A DNA stretch of 64,000 nt from Capsicum annuum (GCF_002878395.1 NC_061119.1:16156855-16220854); one strand, 5' to 3'; counted from the first letter of the stretch, positions 21,416-33,856 are shown. Notes: generated by a model not told the origin, from the letters alone. Numbers and translations are program-made.

Positions 21416-23863
21416 TGTAACACCATGTATAATTCTTGGCTTGATTTAACTCTTAGTTGCATGCATGGGAGGTGTAGGACCTGAAATTTTTCTAAGTGTT
21501 AGGAGACTTAGGCATACTTTAAATCTATGAACTTCAATGATTTTTAATCTGATCTTTCCAACCCCAAGACGTAGATTTTTAAGGTGATTCATGTTCAGTG
21601 GTTAAAGGGCATGTCTCGAAGAAGTTTCGAATTTTTTGGATGAGGATTGGGTTGCATTTGGATTTCAATTTTAGAGCCTTACCACGATTGAATCGCATCG
21701 TGATGAGCATATCGATGGGGAGTTTACCGCATCATGGTGAAAGTGTTTCCATCCCATTCTTGATTTATAATTTAAATGCATGTGTCATGATCTTTATCCT
21801 AGTGTGTGAAGTGCTTATTAGGTGAAAAATGTTCTTACAAATCACATAAAGCTAAGTTGAGCTAAAAGCCTTTGATTCGACCAAAGTTTGGTATTTGATT
21901 CTATAAGGGTCAACATTCAATGTGTATAACTTTTGAAATATGTGAAATTTTTCAGATCATGACCACCAAATTATTGATAATTGAATTAGTTTTCCAACGA
22001 TACCAACTTTGCCTTAATCCAATACCTGAGCAAATTGTTATGATTGTTTTTGTTAGAACCAGTACAACTACAGTGATTAGACTGCGTCGCGGTGAGCCTA
22101 AAAAATGCAATTACGAGTTTAAATTGCTCGAGGGGAATTTTTTCTTTTCCCCTAAATCCAATTAGTAAATCCATGACTTAAATCACCAGTTAGGGCATTA
22201 TTTGCCCATCTTCTCCAACTTTTCTCTGAAGCAAACCCTATCTATTCCCCAAGAACAAGAAATTAAGCCTTTCAAGTTCAAGATTCTCGAGAAAATGACA
22301 AGATTAGGATTCCATTATTCCAACTTAGTAACCTAAGGTACGCGGGACTATCCTAAACCTCATGGACATGGATTTACTATTTTCAAACTACATTTAAAGA
22401 TTATATATGTATACATACAAAATTTGTTTCAAGATCATTGGTAAGCATGCATTGAAAATCCTATATTTTGATGAAGTATTGTGTACATTATGGTATGAAA
22501 CCCTAAACTCGAAATATTTTTCGTGTGATCATGTGATATTTAGATCGTGAAGTTCAATGAGAGAATGGGATATTAAATTCCCTCTTTTACTATGAAATCC
22601 ATTAATTTTACATGTTGTGAATTGATTATACGAATTGCTAAATGCTTGATTCTATTGATGAACTTTATGTACAAATTGTACTGTCTTTATGAGATAAAGA
22701 AAGGGGTGTTTTACTTGTTTTATAAGTGATCATGTTCCTCATTAAGAATGGTTTTAAATTAATAGAAAATATGACCACCGTAGATAAAGTATAGAAGAGA
22801 GAAAGTTGTTTATTTTCATATGCTTTCGAAGTATGAACTTATACATGATTTTAAATCTTTTGGGTGGTCAATAATACAATTTATTATAATAAAGGGGAAG
22901 TAGAGATATGGTGATATGGATTGCAAGTCTAGGTATGACGATACCCTATTTTGATATGCGCAAAGATAATAAGAGAGAAACAACTTTAAAAAGAAGATAT
23001 GTTTTAAATAATCTAAGATTGGGCTTAAGAGAGTTTGACGGTTACCCGATGAAGGTATGTGTTCAGACAACTCATTGCCCAAATCTGTGATTTACCGACA
23101 CGGGTTCATGTTGAACCAAAAAGAGGGATTATACACTGTCGACGGCCTTGTATCATAGTAGAGATGTAGATACTCTGATCCTTGCTGAAAACATAGGTGG
23201 GGGGCTTGGCTTCCAAGTCAAGGGTATAGCCCGTATAATTATAGATTGTAGGGTGTACCATCTAGCTTAGAAGAGAAATAAAAATGCAGAGTCATGAATT
23301 CAAGAAGATGTTTTCAAAATTATCAAATTATGCCCATGTGTTTTCAAATGTTTTATGCTGACACATTTTATGAAATGCTCTCACCTTTATTGTATAACAT
23401 TGTATTCTACTTTTTAATTATTTTATATACCAGTAAATTTTATTTTGACCCCCAATATTTCAAGATCTGAGGCTCAGTCTCGGGGTTCTGCTAGGCAGTA
23501 GAATCATTGTTAGACGTTTGGAATGGGTGAGCCTTCCTTATTTTTGAATTCCTCGTCTCATGTGATATTTTCAATTGTTTTACTTTATAGTCTGACCGAG
23601 GGCCTTGTCCAAGTTTCAGACAGATTTTATTTTCAAATTATTAGAGATTTTGCAGACTGGTGTTAGATGTTCTTGGAATATGATGAACATATATTCGTAT
23701 TCTTCATCTAAAGTAAGTGGATATCCATGTTTTTGTTTTACTATTTTTTTTGCATTTCTTTATAGTATGTGAACATTGCATATGATTGCCAATTAGAAGG
23801 GCTCTCGGGCCTTCATGGTTCATGATGCTCATCTCGGTTAGGGCCTCGATTCGAGTCGTGACA
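21416..23863 (+). repeat. RT-3 5' LTR (2,448 bp)
   Basis: Opens TGTAACACCATGTATAATTC and ends GAGTCGTGACA, followed by the primer site. It aligns with 35190-35260 plus 45308-47738 (landmarks: CTTGGCTTGATTTAACTC, AACCCCAAGAC, GGGGGCTTGG). It carries GC-word patches at 21660-21740 (GCATCGTGATGAGC) and 22080-22110 (CTGCGTCGCGGTGAGC). Confidence 0.88.
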
Positions 23864-23867
23864 AACT

Positions 23868-23880
23868 TGGTATAAGAGCC
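23868..23880 (+). other. RT-3 primer binding site
   Basis: TGGTATAAGAGCC, one change from TGGTATCAGAGCC (initiator tRNA-Met). Four bases separate it from the LTR end. Confidence 0.85.
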
Positions 23881-25341
23881 AGGTTCATGGTCTAGGGTTT
23901 CTGAGAAATTGAGTTGGGTAGAGTCTTGTTTATGTGTATGTAGTGCTCCATACTTATAAGAAGGAAACTATTAGGCTTTTGGGAATGTTTCACTTTTCTG
24001 CATGTTCTAGATCATGCCATTTTGTTGTCTTTTTTGAAGTTATCTAGACTCTTTCTTTACTCTGATTTTATTTATGATGTCTCATTGTCAAGTCGATTCA
24101 AGTGCAGAACCTTAGTGTCTAAATGAGGTGGTCCCTTCTAATTGGATCATAAAAGATTATGAAATTGGACAAAGACTTGAGCAGAGTCCATAAATGCTTT
24201 AAATCATATTGATTTAAGATTATACCCATATCTACATCAATCATACATTTGACCCTGAGCTATGAAGTGTATTCAGTCCCTTTTAAAATTCTTGTTGCAG
24301 ATATCATGCTTAAAGGTAGTGATATATGACAGAATGTTGGAATAATATTTCCACTCGAGTAGTTGTATGTGTTAAGTTGACATACCCTGTTGGTAGTAAG
24401 ATGATCCTTAAGTTAGTGATATAAAGTCACAAGTTTAGAAGTCAGGGTCTGGGTGACTTTTACATAAATAAGTAGTTTGAGTTGTATAACCGTTGACTGA
24501 GGGGTGGGTTGCGCTTTTACGGTGATCGTCCAATATTGTAACAAAATTTTTAGAGTGTATGGTAGTCTGTGGAGAAAGTATCTAGATATGATTATTATTT
24601 ATACTAAATAGGGAAGGATCTCAGAATGGATAGTTATGGTGGTTGTAGAAATCATTTACAGGTTATGAATAAAAAGGGGTAGATTAGTCAATAAGTTATC
24701 GGTAGAGACTCATTGGTGTAAAAGAGAATTTGAAAGTAGTCTAAATGTATGCATGTGTAAGTAAATATGATGCGAGGAAGTGGAATATGTTGAAAAGATC
24801 GTAATGGGTTATAATATAAGATTAAGAGTGACTATCCCTATTATGTGACTTTATCCATTTGATTGTCTTTTCTCTAGTCATTGTAAATTTGTACAACATG
24901 TGAGACGGTATGTAGTAGATTTTAAGGTGTTTTTGTAATGTCGTGGAGAGAATGAACTTATATGTCATAGTTAAGTGAATTAAGATACTAAGGTTGATAT
25001 TTCAATTCGATTGATTGGTATAGTATGTGGCATACTTCATATGATTGGTGTTATTAGATAGTAGGCTTGAACTTTAGATGTGGATTGTGGTGGTGATAAT
25101 AGTAGCTTAAGGTTAATGATGCATATTTTGTGGGAACGAATTAGTAGGCTTTATGTGAGGGTGAAATACCTTAGGTTGGCAACCTGTGGAAAAAGAAGTG
25201 GATAATTGTGATTTTTTTTGTACATGAGAATTATGTTAAAAATGATGATTTGTGGTTGAGTCATTAAGTGGATAAGAGCGTGGGAATATAATGATAAGTT
25301 GAACCCCCAGGTAGCATGTTGTTAGATAAGATTTTATATGT

Positions 25342-25346
25342 ATAAG
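25342..25346. repeat. RT-4 target site duplication, left
   Basis: ATAAG, identical to 33852-33856. Joining the flanks restores continuous RT-3 text (TGTATAAGTGTCAGG). Confidence 0.95.
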
Positions 25347-27826
25347 TGTAATACCCCGGGAAATTTTTCATTGAAATTTTGTACGTAAACGTGTTGGGTT
25401 CTATCTTCTAGAATGAATTATAAATTTTCCATTCGGAATGTCTTAGATTAGGACCCACCATTGCGTAGAGTATCGAATAATATTTCCAACGATATGTGTA
25501 TCATCCAAAATGGATACCCGAGCGATGAGTTATAAACATTCCAATCGAACCGTGAATAGTAGTGAACAGTAAAACGTGCAGGAAAAAGTACTGAGTCCTG
25601 GCGTATTTTGGTCCAACTTTAAACGATCATAACTCCTTCTACATAATGATCTGAGTGGTCTACTATATATCAACGGAAAGATCTGCGAGTCTTGTTTCCA
25701 ATAAAATTGGTTTCATCCAATTTTTTTTATCCGATAAAAAATTTATGGTCGATCTACTTTAGCCTATCAAAATCAAATTTTTAGATCAACTTCAAACGAT
25801 CATAACTCCTTGTACGCAATGATCTGGGTGAGATACTCTATATCAACGGAAAGATATGAGAGTCCTCTTTCCAATGAAATTAGTTTCATCAAATTTGGAT
25901 AGCAGAGTAAAATGTTATGGTTGATCTACTTTAGACTATCAAAACAATCTACCAAAGGACAGATTCGATAATTATTTAATTTTTAGGGGCGTTTTGGTCA
26001 TTCTCCCTCACCCAAAATCCATCCAAACCCTATATTAAAGCCTATTAGAAGTATTATATATTATATTTCATCAAATTCCCTCAAAAAGAAAACCCTAAGC
26101 TCCTACATCCAATTTGAAGAACCTCCAAAGTTCACCATTAATTCAGTAAATTTATTCAAGATTCCAAGTTCCTAGTTCAAGAACTTGAAGAACCTCAAAA
26201 GTTCATAATTAATTCTACGAATTTATTTAAGATTCCAAGTTCCTAGTTCAAGAACTCCAATAACCATCATTCATAGACACGATTAACATCTCAAAAACGA
26301 GTATCGATCTAAAGTTCATCATTCAAGGTATGTGGGGTTTTTCAGCAAGAACTCTCTTTCGTTCCTGTGCCCAAAAGTAATTTTCTTTACAAAGGCATGA
26401 TTTTTATTTGATTTTTATGAATTTAAAGCATGAACCCATATCTTATGATGATTATTATGAAATCTTGATGTTTATGATTTTGAAAGATGAATTTATATGT
26501 GTGGAGATATAAAGCATGAATCTTGCACGATATTTATCATGATTTTGATATTTGTGTCGTGAATCCCCATTAGAAATTGTGTTTTTTTAGAAAGCGTATG
26601 TTACATGTTGATGTTGAATATTTGAGATATTTTAAATGATTTGACCTTTTGGTCTTAATGGAGTTGTTTTGAACTCGAGTGTGAAAGAAATCCACAACGT
26701 GGTTGATTTTTATAGATGGGAAGTATGATGGCTCCCGATGTATATTTATATATTACTGATACTATTTTGTTATGGATTATCTTTGAAATAATCTGAGCTA
26801 AGTCTGGGAGAAATCTTAGCACCGAGTGGGAGGTATAAAGCGACCTTACTTCTTAGAACTACGTGCCCTCGTAGGAGTGAGCCTGAGGCTGATTTATATA
26901 GTTATTACTAGTTTTTCTAGATTTGATATCGATAGTCCTACTCCAATGGCAAGGATAGGACGACTCTCTTCAACGTGAGTTATATGTTGGAATCCATGTA
27001 GCTCACATGGTTTATGTTGGTTATAGGATTCTCCAGTGTGTGTGTCTTTCCTTGTGTCTATGGTGAATGGTGAATTGATTTGAAAGTGGAGTTGTGAAAG
27101 TTATTCTTTCGAAAGATTTAAATGATATTTACATTATGAGAATTGATATTCTTGATGAACTGAAAGTGATTGACAAATTATATGATGACTCACATGTGTT
27201 ATTGTACTTATTTCATCCTCTCATGATTTTGATGATTTTCTTCGGGCTATGTGAGTCTTTCATACATCCTGCATAATTCTTATAAATATTTAAGATGATA
27301 ATGTTTATAAAATTGGATACACCCCCATATACTCGGTTCCTTTCCATGGTACTGACCCACATCTTTGGATGTGGGCTGCATTTTCTCGAAATGTAGGTTT
27401 AGGTGCTCAGTTCTAGATTTGACAGTAATTCTTTAGGCACGCTGTTCTACATCCTCTGTTGTGGTGATTCCTCATATTCCAAGGACGTGATGTCTGATGT
27501 TGGTTTCACGGAATTATTTACATTTGATAACTGAGTATGAGTCAGTTGGGGAATGTCTCAATGGCTCCCTAGTTTTATTGATTCTCTTAGAGGCTTGTCA
27601 GATTACTATAGATGTTGGGAGTTGACTAATAAGTCATATTTTGTTATCTTTCTGAAATTCTTTTTTACTTGGATGATGATTACTCTGTTAATAGTTGAGG
27701 GTTATTTATGGAAACCCCATTGATTTGTGTTGACCAGAAGGAAAATGGCTCAAAGGGTTTGCTTGGGGTTACTTGTAGCCTCAATCACCGTGTGACCCTA
27801 CGGGACCCATTTTTCGAGGCGTTACA
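25347..27826 (+). repeat. RT-4 5' LTR (2,480 bp)
   Basis: Opens TGTAATACCCCGGGAAATTT and ends GAGGCGTTACA. Internal duplications: a 71-bp tandem unit at 26119-26260 and an imperfect unit of about 173 bp beginning at 25614 and 25787 (each starting CAACTT.AAACGATCATAAC). A TATA-like CCTATATTAAAG lies at about 26028-26039. Confidence 0.9.
26119..26260. repeat. 71-bp tandem duplication in the RT-4 5' LTR
   Basis: Two copies (26119-26189, 26190-26260) beginning GAACCTC.AAAGTTCA and ending AGTTCAAGAACT, with several mismatches. The same duplication is in the 3' LTR at 32146-32287, so it predates the RT-4 insertion. Confidence 0.85.
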
Positions 27827-27830
27827 AACT

Positions 27831-27843
27831 TGGTATCAAAGCC
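27831..27843 (+). other. RT-4 primer binding site
   Basis: TGGTATCAAAGCC, one G-to-A change from the initiator tRNA-Met site; four bases from the LTR end. Confidence 0.88.
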
Positions 27844-28050
27844 TAAGGTTTTAAGGTATCCTAGGGAGTTTGACAAGCCGCGTTAAATAGAGTCTTGATC
27901 ATCGGTGTGTAGCGTGCCACATCTATGAGCAAGAGGCTACAAGATATTTTAGGAAAAAGTGTGATTCTTTCTTTCAGAAGTCTATCATACTTAAAGTGTC
28001 TCTCTTTCTGCTATTTATTCATGCTCTTCTCTTTCAGAAATATGCCTCTA
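27844..28050 (+). other. RT-4 leader and gag-protease deletion junction
   Basis: The leader resembles that of RT-5 (AGAGTCTTG, GTGTGTAGCGTGCCACA). At about 28041-28050 a gag-like start (ATGCCTC) passes directly into ATTGATTGTCG, the text that in related elements follows the protease. Everything between, over 1.4 kb by comparison with RT-5, is absent. Confidence 0.75.
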
Positions 28051-29100
28051 TTGATTGTCGTACCAAAGTGGTCAAGTTTTAGTTTTCGGGTGCATCCGTG
28101 TTTGAGTGGTCTGGGAATTTTGTGTCACCCAAGAGTCATTTTATATCTTACCTCAAAGCTAGAAAACTTATTTCCAAGGGGTGTGTTTACCATTTGGTTA
28201 GAGTCAAATACACTAAGTCTAAGACTCCAACTCTCTAGTCTGTTAATGTCGTCAATGAGTTTTCTGATATCTTTTCAAATGATCTCCCAGTGATACCTCT
28301 TGATAGAGAGATAGAGTTTGGGATTGATCTTCTTCTCGATACTCAGCCCATTTCTATTCCTCTTTACTGTATGGCCCCTATAGAACTTAAGGAGTTGAAA
28401 AAGAAACTTAAATATCTACTAGATAAGGGTTTCATAAAGCCTAGTGTTTCTCCTTGGGGTGCTCTTGTGTTGTTTGTGAGAAAGAAAGATGGCTCTTTGC
28501 GTATGTGCATTGATTACCACCAACAGAATAAAGTTATCATAAAAAATAAGTACCCTCTTTTGAGAATAGATGATTTGTTTGACCAATTGCAAGGTGCAAG
28601 TAATTTCTCAAAGATAGACCTGTGTTCCGACTATCATCAACTCAAAGTTATGGAGTGTGACATCCCAAAAACCGTATTTTGAACTCGTTATGGCCATTTT
28701 GAGTTTCTTGTTATGTCTTTCGGGTTAACTAATACCCCAGCAGCTTTTATGGACCTCATGAATCTAGTGTTCAGACCATATTTGGATATGTTTGTCATAG
28801 TGTTCATTGATGATATACTGGTGTACTCCCGTAGTGAGGATGAACATTCTGATCATCTCTGAACTGTCTTGCAAACCCTTAGAGATCACAAGTTATTTGT
28901 TAAGTTCAGTAAGTGTGAGTTTTGGCTAAGGTCAGTTGCTTTTCTGGGTCATATCATTTCTTCTGAGGGTATTAAAGTTGATCCCCAAAAGACCGAAGCT
29001 GTTAGAAATTGGCCCAAACCTATTTTTCTGATTGATATCCAAAGTTTCTTAAGTTTAGCTAGCTATACCGCCGTTTTGTTGAGGGTTTATCCTCTATAGC
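28045..29100 (+). pseudogene. RT-4 reverse transcriptase
   Basis: The protein text runs DCRTKVV, then [33 protein letters not shown], the fingers region [34 protein letters not shown] and, at about 28800-28820, [10 protein letters not shown] with both catalytic Asp residues intact. KFSKCEFWLRSVAFLGHIIS and a damaged SDIRSFLGLA-type block (FLIDIQSFLSLASY) follow. Stops after TVF (28681-28683) and HL (28860-28862) are both CGA-to-TGA changes. It would copy element RNA into DNA. Confidence 0.85.
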
Positions 29101-29104
29101 GTCT

Positions 29105-29600
29105 CCTCTGACTCGATTGACCCAAAAGAAAGTGAAGTTCTTGTGAGAAGACTTTTCAGAAGTTGAAGACTCGACTCACTTCAGCCCCTTTTTTGACTTT
29201 GCCTGATGGTGTTGATGGTTTTGTGGTGTACTATGATGCTTTGAGAGTTGCGTTGGGTTGCGTATTGATGCAGAAGGGTAAGGTGATAGCTTATGCTTCT
29301 AGACAGTTGAAAACCCATGAGAAAAATTACCCCACCTATGACCTTGAGTTGGCTGCTGTTGTGTTTGCTTTGAAAATCTGGAGACACTATTTGTATGGTG
29401 TCCGTGTTGATGTTTTCACTTATCATAAAAGTCTGCAGTATGTGTTTAACCAGAGAAAATTGAATCTTAGGCAGAGACGATGGCTAGAATTATTAAAGGA
29501 CTATGATATGAGTATGCTGTACCATCCGGGAAAGACCAATGTTGTGGTGGATGCACTAAGTAGAGTGTCCATGGGTAGTGTTTCGCGTATGATAGAATGT
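29105..29600 (+). pseudogene. RT-4 RNase H
   Basis: The open block from 29163 contains [20 protein letters not shown], then [39 protein letters not shown] and [15 protein letters not shown], the standard gypsy RNase H sequence. The first catalytic Asp (YYDA) and the Glu of LELAAVV are present; the expected TDHKSL reads TYHKSL, so an acidic residue is lost. The frame stays open into the integrase zinc region (to 29867). Confidence 0.85.
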
Positions 29601-30734
29601 AAGAAAGAGTTGGCTCATGATGTACATCGTTTGGCTAGATTGGGGGTTAGGTTGTTTGACTCTGCTAAAGGTAGTATAGGTGTTCAGAGTAGTTTTGAAT
29701 CCTCCTTGGTTTCGAAAGTAAAGGAAAAGCAATACTTAGATGCTAGTTTTGTCAGATTGAAGGAGTCAGTCAAGGACCAAAAAGTAGAGGTTTTCTCCCA
29801 AGGGGGAGATGGTATGTTGAGATTGCAGGGTAGATTGTGTGTCCCAAATATTGATAATCTGAGATAGAGGATTATGGCTGAAGTGCACGGGGCACGATAT
29901 TCTATTCATCCTGGTGCCACCAAGATATACCGAGACTTGCGGGAAATCTATTGGTGGAGTGGCATGAAAAAAGATACAACAACTTTTGTAGCTAAGTGTG
30001 CAACATGCCAATAGGTTAACGTTGAACACCAAAGACTTGGTGGTATAATGCAAGAGTTTAGTATTCCCTCCTGGAAGTGGGAAGAGATAAATATGGACTT
30101 CGTGATTAGTTTACTTCTTTCCCGATGCCATCATGATTCCATTTGGGTTGCGGTTGATAGGTTGACTAAGTCTGCTTATTTCTTACCAGTTTATACTTCA
30201 TATACTGCTGAGGATTACGCTAGATTGTATATCCGAGAGCTAGTCAGACTGCATGGAGTTCCCTTGTCTATTATTTCGGATAGGGGTACTCAGTTCACTT
30301 TGCAATTTTGGAAAGCTTTTCTGAAGGGTCTTAGTATCCAAGTGCTTTTGAGTTCTACTTTTCATCCACAGACCAATGGTCAGGCTAAGCGGACCATCCA
30401 GACCTTAGAGGATATTTTGAGAGCTTGTGCACTTGACTTTAAGGGAAGTTGGGATGATCACTTACCGTTAATAGAGTTTGCTTACAATAACAGTTTCCAC
30501 TCTAGTATTGGCATGGCTCCATTTGAAGCCTTCTATATGAGGAAGTGTAGATCACCCATAGGTTGGTTCGAGGTGGGTGAAGCGGTTGTGAGTGGTCCTG
30601 ATTCGGTATTTGAGGATATGGAAAAAATTAAGTTGATTAGGGAAAGGTTGAAAATTGCACAAAGTTGTCAAAAGTCATATGCGGATGTTAGAAGGAGAGA
30701 CCTTGAGTTTGAAGTTGGTGACTTAGTGTATTGA
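29601..30734 (+). pseudogene. RT-4 integrase
   Basis: The zinc-binding region spans about 29870-30015 (YSIHPGATKIYRDL, KCATCQ then a stop for Gln). The core is one open frame, 30048-30734: WKWEEINMDFV, ISDRGTQF and HPQTNGQAKRTIQ. The triad Glu, expected in GQAERT, is Lys, so the catalytic site is broken. The frame ends at 30734 through a single-base loss before the GPY module, which resumes at 30755. Confidence 0.85.
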
Positions 30735-30754
30735 AAATTTGACCCATCAGGGGG

Positions 30755-31120
30755 GTGAAGAGATTTGGAAAGAAGGGGAAGCTTAGTCCCCGTTATGTTG
30801 GACCTTACACAATTCTTAGCCGTGTTGATAAGGTAGCTTATGAGGTCGAGTTACGTTTCGAGTTGTCCTCTGTTCATCCAATATTCCATGTCTCCATGCT
30901 TAGAAAACATATTAGCGATGCTGTGGTAGTGGAATCCTCTGTGAGTGAAGACATTCAAGAAAATCTTTCTTTGATGTGATTCCTGTTGAAATTCTTGATT
31001 TCAGTGTCCGAAGACTAAGGACCAAAAAAGTTCCCTTAGTCAAGGTATTGTGGCGAAACCAATCTGTTGAGGGTGCAACTTGAGAAGCTGAGGCGGATAT
31101 GTGATCCAAGTACCAGCACC
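30755..31120 (+). pseudogene. RT-4 integrase C-terminus and chromodomain
   Basis: [20 protein letters not shown] (GPY module) and HPIFHVSMLRKHI run to 30979. In a shifted frame at about 30980-31100 comes the chromodomain IPVEILDFSVRRLRTKKVPL, then VKVLWRNQSVEGAT and a stop where Trp is expected (WEAE). Confidence 0.82.
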
Positions 31121-31370
31121 TATTTTCCGCGAACTCCGATCAAGCCGAAGGTACCGTTCTTTCCTAATTCATGCACTTTTAATAAAAGTTGCAGCAGTTC
31201 AACTGTAATTTATTATGTGTTCAGCTGTAGTTTCTTGAATTTATGCATTCTATATTGCATTCTGAGTGAGAAACGATGTGGTGATGAGTCTAACAAATGG
31301 TTTCAGCTGTATACTATATTCCCTATCTAACCTTGGCACGTCTAGCATCATTCGAGGATGAATGTTTCCA

Positions 31371-31381
31371 AAGGGGGATGA
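31371..31381 (+). other. RT-4 polypurine tract
   Basis: AAGGGGGATGA abutting the 3' LTR, preceded by the family signature ATTCGAGGATGAATGTTTCC. Confidence 0.85.
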
Positions 31382-33851
31382 TGTAATACCCCGAGAAATA
31401 TTTTGTTGAAATTTTGTGCGTAAACATGTTGGGTTCTATCTTCTAGAATGAATTATTAATTTTTTGTTTGGAATATCTTAAATTATGACGCGTATAGTAT
31501 CGAATAAGCTTTCCAACAATATGTGGATCATCCAAAACGGACTCCCGAGCGACGAGTTATGAATATTCCGATCGAACCGTGAATAGTAGTGAACAGTAAA
31601 ACGTGCAGGAAAAAATACTGAGGCCTGGCGTATTTTTTCTCCAACTTTAAATGATCATAACTCCTTGTATATAATTATCTGGGTGATCTACTATATATCA
31701 ACGGAAATCTCTGCAAGTCCTATTTCCAATGAAATTGGTTTCATCCAATTTGTCTATCGGAGCAAAAAGTTATAGTCGATCTACTTCAGCCTATCAAAAG
31801 CGAATTTTTGGGTCAACTTCAAATGATAATAACACCTCTTACACAATGATCTGGGTAAAATACTATATATCAACGGAAAGATATGAGAGTCCTCTTTCCA
31901 ATGAAATTAGTTTCATCCAATTTGGATATTGGAGTAAAACATTATGGTTGATCTACTTTAGACTATCAAAACAGTCCACCAAAGGACAGATTTAAGTATT
32001 ATTTGATTTTTAGGGGCATTTTGGTCGTTTCACCTCACCCAAAATCCATCCAAACCCTATATTAAAGCTTATTAGCAGCATTATATGTTATATTTCATCA
32101 AATTCTCTCAAAAAGAAAATCGTAAGCTCCTATACCCAACTTTAAGAACCTCCAAAGTTCACCATTAATTCAGCAAATTTATTCAAGATTCCAAGTTCCT
32201 AGTTCAAGAACTTCAAGAACCTCCAAAGTTCACCATTAATTCTGTAAATTTATTCAAGATTCCAAGTTCCTAGTTCAAGAACTCCAAAAATCATCATTCC
32301 AAGGCACGATTAATATCTCAAAAATGAGTATTGATCTAAAGTTCATCATTCAAGGTATGTGGGGTTTTTCAACAAGAACTCTCTTTTGTTATTGTGCCCA
32401 AAAGTAATTTTCTTTACAAAGGCATGATTTTCATTTGATTTTCATGAATTTAAAGCATGAACCCATATCTTATGATGATTATTATGAAATCTTGATGTTT
32501 ATGATTTTGAAAGATGAATTTACATGTGTGGAGATATAAAGTATGAATCTTGAATGATATTTATCATGATTTTGATATTTGGATCATGAATCCCCATTGG
32601 AAATTGTGTTTATTTGAGAAAGTGTATGTTATAAGCACGTTAAAGTTGAATATTTGAGATATTTTAAATGATTTGACCTTTTGGTCTTAATAGAGTTATT
32701 TTGAACTTGAGTGTGAAAGAAATCTATAACGTGGTTGATTTTGATAGATGGGAAGCATGATGGCTCCTGATGTATATTTATATATTACTGTTGTTGTGGT
32801 TGTCATTGAAATGATCTGAGCTAAGTCCGGGATAAATCTTTAGCACCGAGTCGTAGGTATAAAGCGACCTTACTTCCCTAGAACTATGTGACCTTATAGG
32901 AGTGAGCCTGAGGTTGATTTATATAGTGATCACTAGTTTGTATGAGTTTTATATCGATAGTCCTACTCTGATGGCAAGGATAGGATGGCTCTCCCCAACG
33001 TGGGTTGTACGTTGGACTCCATGTAGCTCACATGGTTTATGTAAGTTGTAGGATCTCCCAGTGTGTGTGTGTTTCCTTGTGTCTATGGTGAATGGTGAAG
33101 TGATTTGAAAGTAGAATTGTGAAAGTTATTCTTTCGAAAGATTTAGATGATATTTACATTATCAGAATTGATATTCTTGATGAACTAAAAGTGATTGACA
33201 AATTATATGATGACTCACATGTGTTATTGTACTTATTTCATCCTCTCATAATTTAGATGATTTTCTTCTGGCTATGTGAGTCTTTTATACATCCTGCATA
33301 TTTCTTATAAATATTTATGATGACGATGTTTATAAAATTGCATACACCCCCATATACTCGGTTCCTTTCCATGGTACTAACCCATATCTTCGGATGTGGG
33401 CTGTATTTTCTCAGAATGTAGGTTCAGGTGCTCAGTTCCAGGTTCGATAGTGATTCTTTAGGCACGCTGTTCTACATTCTCTATTGTGGTGAGTCCTCAT
33501 GTTCCGAGGATGTGATGTCTGTTGTTGGTTTTACGAAATCATTTACATTTGATAATTGAGTATGAGTCAGTTGGGGCATGTCTCAATGGCTCCCTAGTTT
33601 TATTGATTCTCTTAGAGGCTTGTCAGACTAGTATAGATGTTGGGAGTTGACTAATAAGTCGTATTTTGTTATCTTTGTGAAATTCTTTTATTCTTTGATG
33701 ATGATTACTTTGTTGATATTTGAGGATTATTTATTGAAACCCCGTTGATTTGTGTTGAACTGAATAAAAATGGCTTAAAGGGTTAGCTTGGGGCTACTCG
33801 TAGCCTCAAGCACCGTGTGACACTCTGGGACTCATTTTTCGGGGCGTTACA
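31382..33851 (+). repeat. RT-4 3' LTR (2,470 bp)
   Basis: Opens TGTAATACCCCGAGAAATAT and ends GGGGCGTTACA. It has the same internal 71-bp duplication (32146-32287) as the 5' copy. By eye the pair differs at many sites, including a loss of about 14 bases near 31490. Confidence 0.9.
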
Positions 33852-33856
33852 ATAAG
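33852..33856. repeat. RT-4 target site duplication, right
   Basis: ATAAG, the same as 25342-25346. Confidence 0.95.

Larger units (their letters stand above)
23864..25346 (+). other. RT-3 internal region, left part, non-coding
   Basis: Starts with the primer site and a leader similar to RT-1. The rest has only short frames broken every few dozen bases and no gag, knuckle, protease or reverse transcriptase motif on either strand. It ends at the RT-4 duplication ATAAG. Confidence 0.7.
25347..33851 (+). mobile_element. RT-4: chromovirus deletion derivative
   Basis: 8,505 bp with two LTRs of about 2.47 kb, flanked by a perfect 5-bp duplication inside the internal region of RT-3. The internal region is only 3,555 bp: reverse transcriptase, RNase H, integrase and chromodomain are present, while gag (apart from its first codons) and protease are missing. 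Some reading frames are still long (29163-29867, 30048-30734), so coding decay is milder than in RT-2 and RT-5. Without gag and protease it could move only in trans. Confidence 0.92.

Noticed and set aside
27925..28293. 122-residue plus-strand frame at the start of RT-4
   Set aside because: It is out of frame with the gag start and reverse transcriptase text; the correct frame reads DCRTKVV... and joins the polymerase. It is a shadow frame.
31729..31995. Plus-strand frame of 88 residues
   Set aside because: It lies within the RT-4 3' LTR, which is non-coding; the equivalent frame in the 5' LTR is broken.
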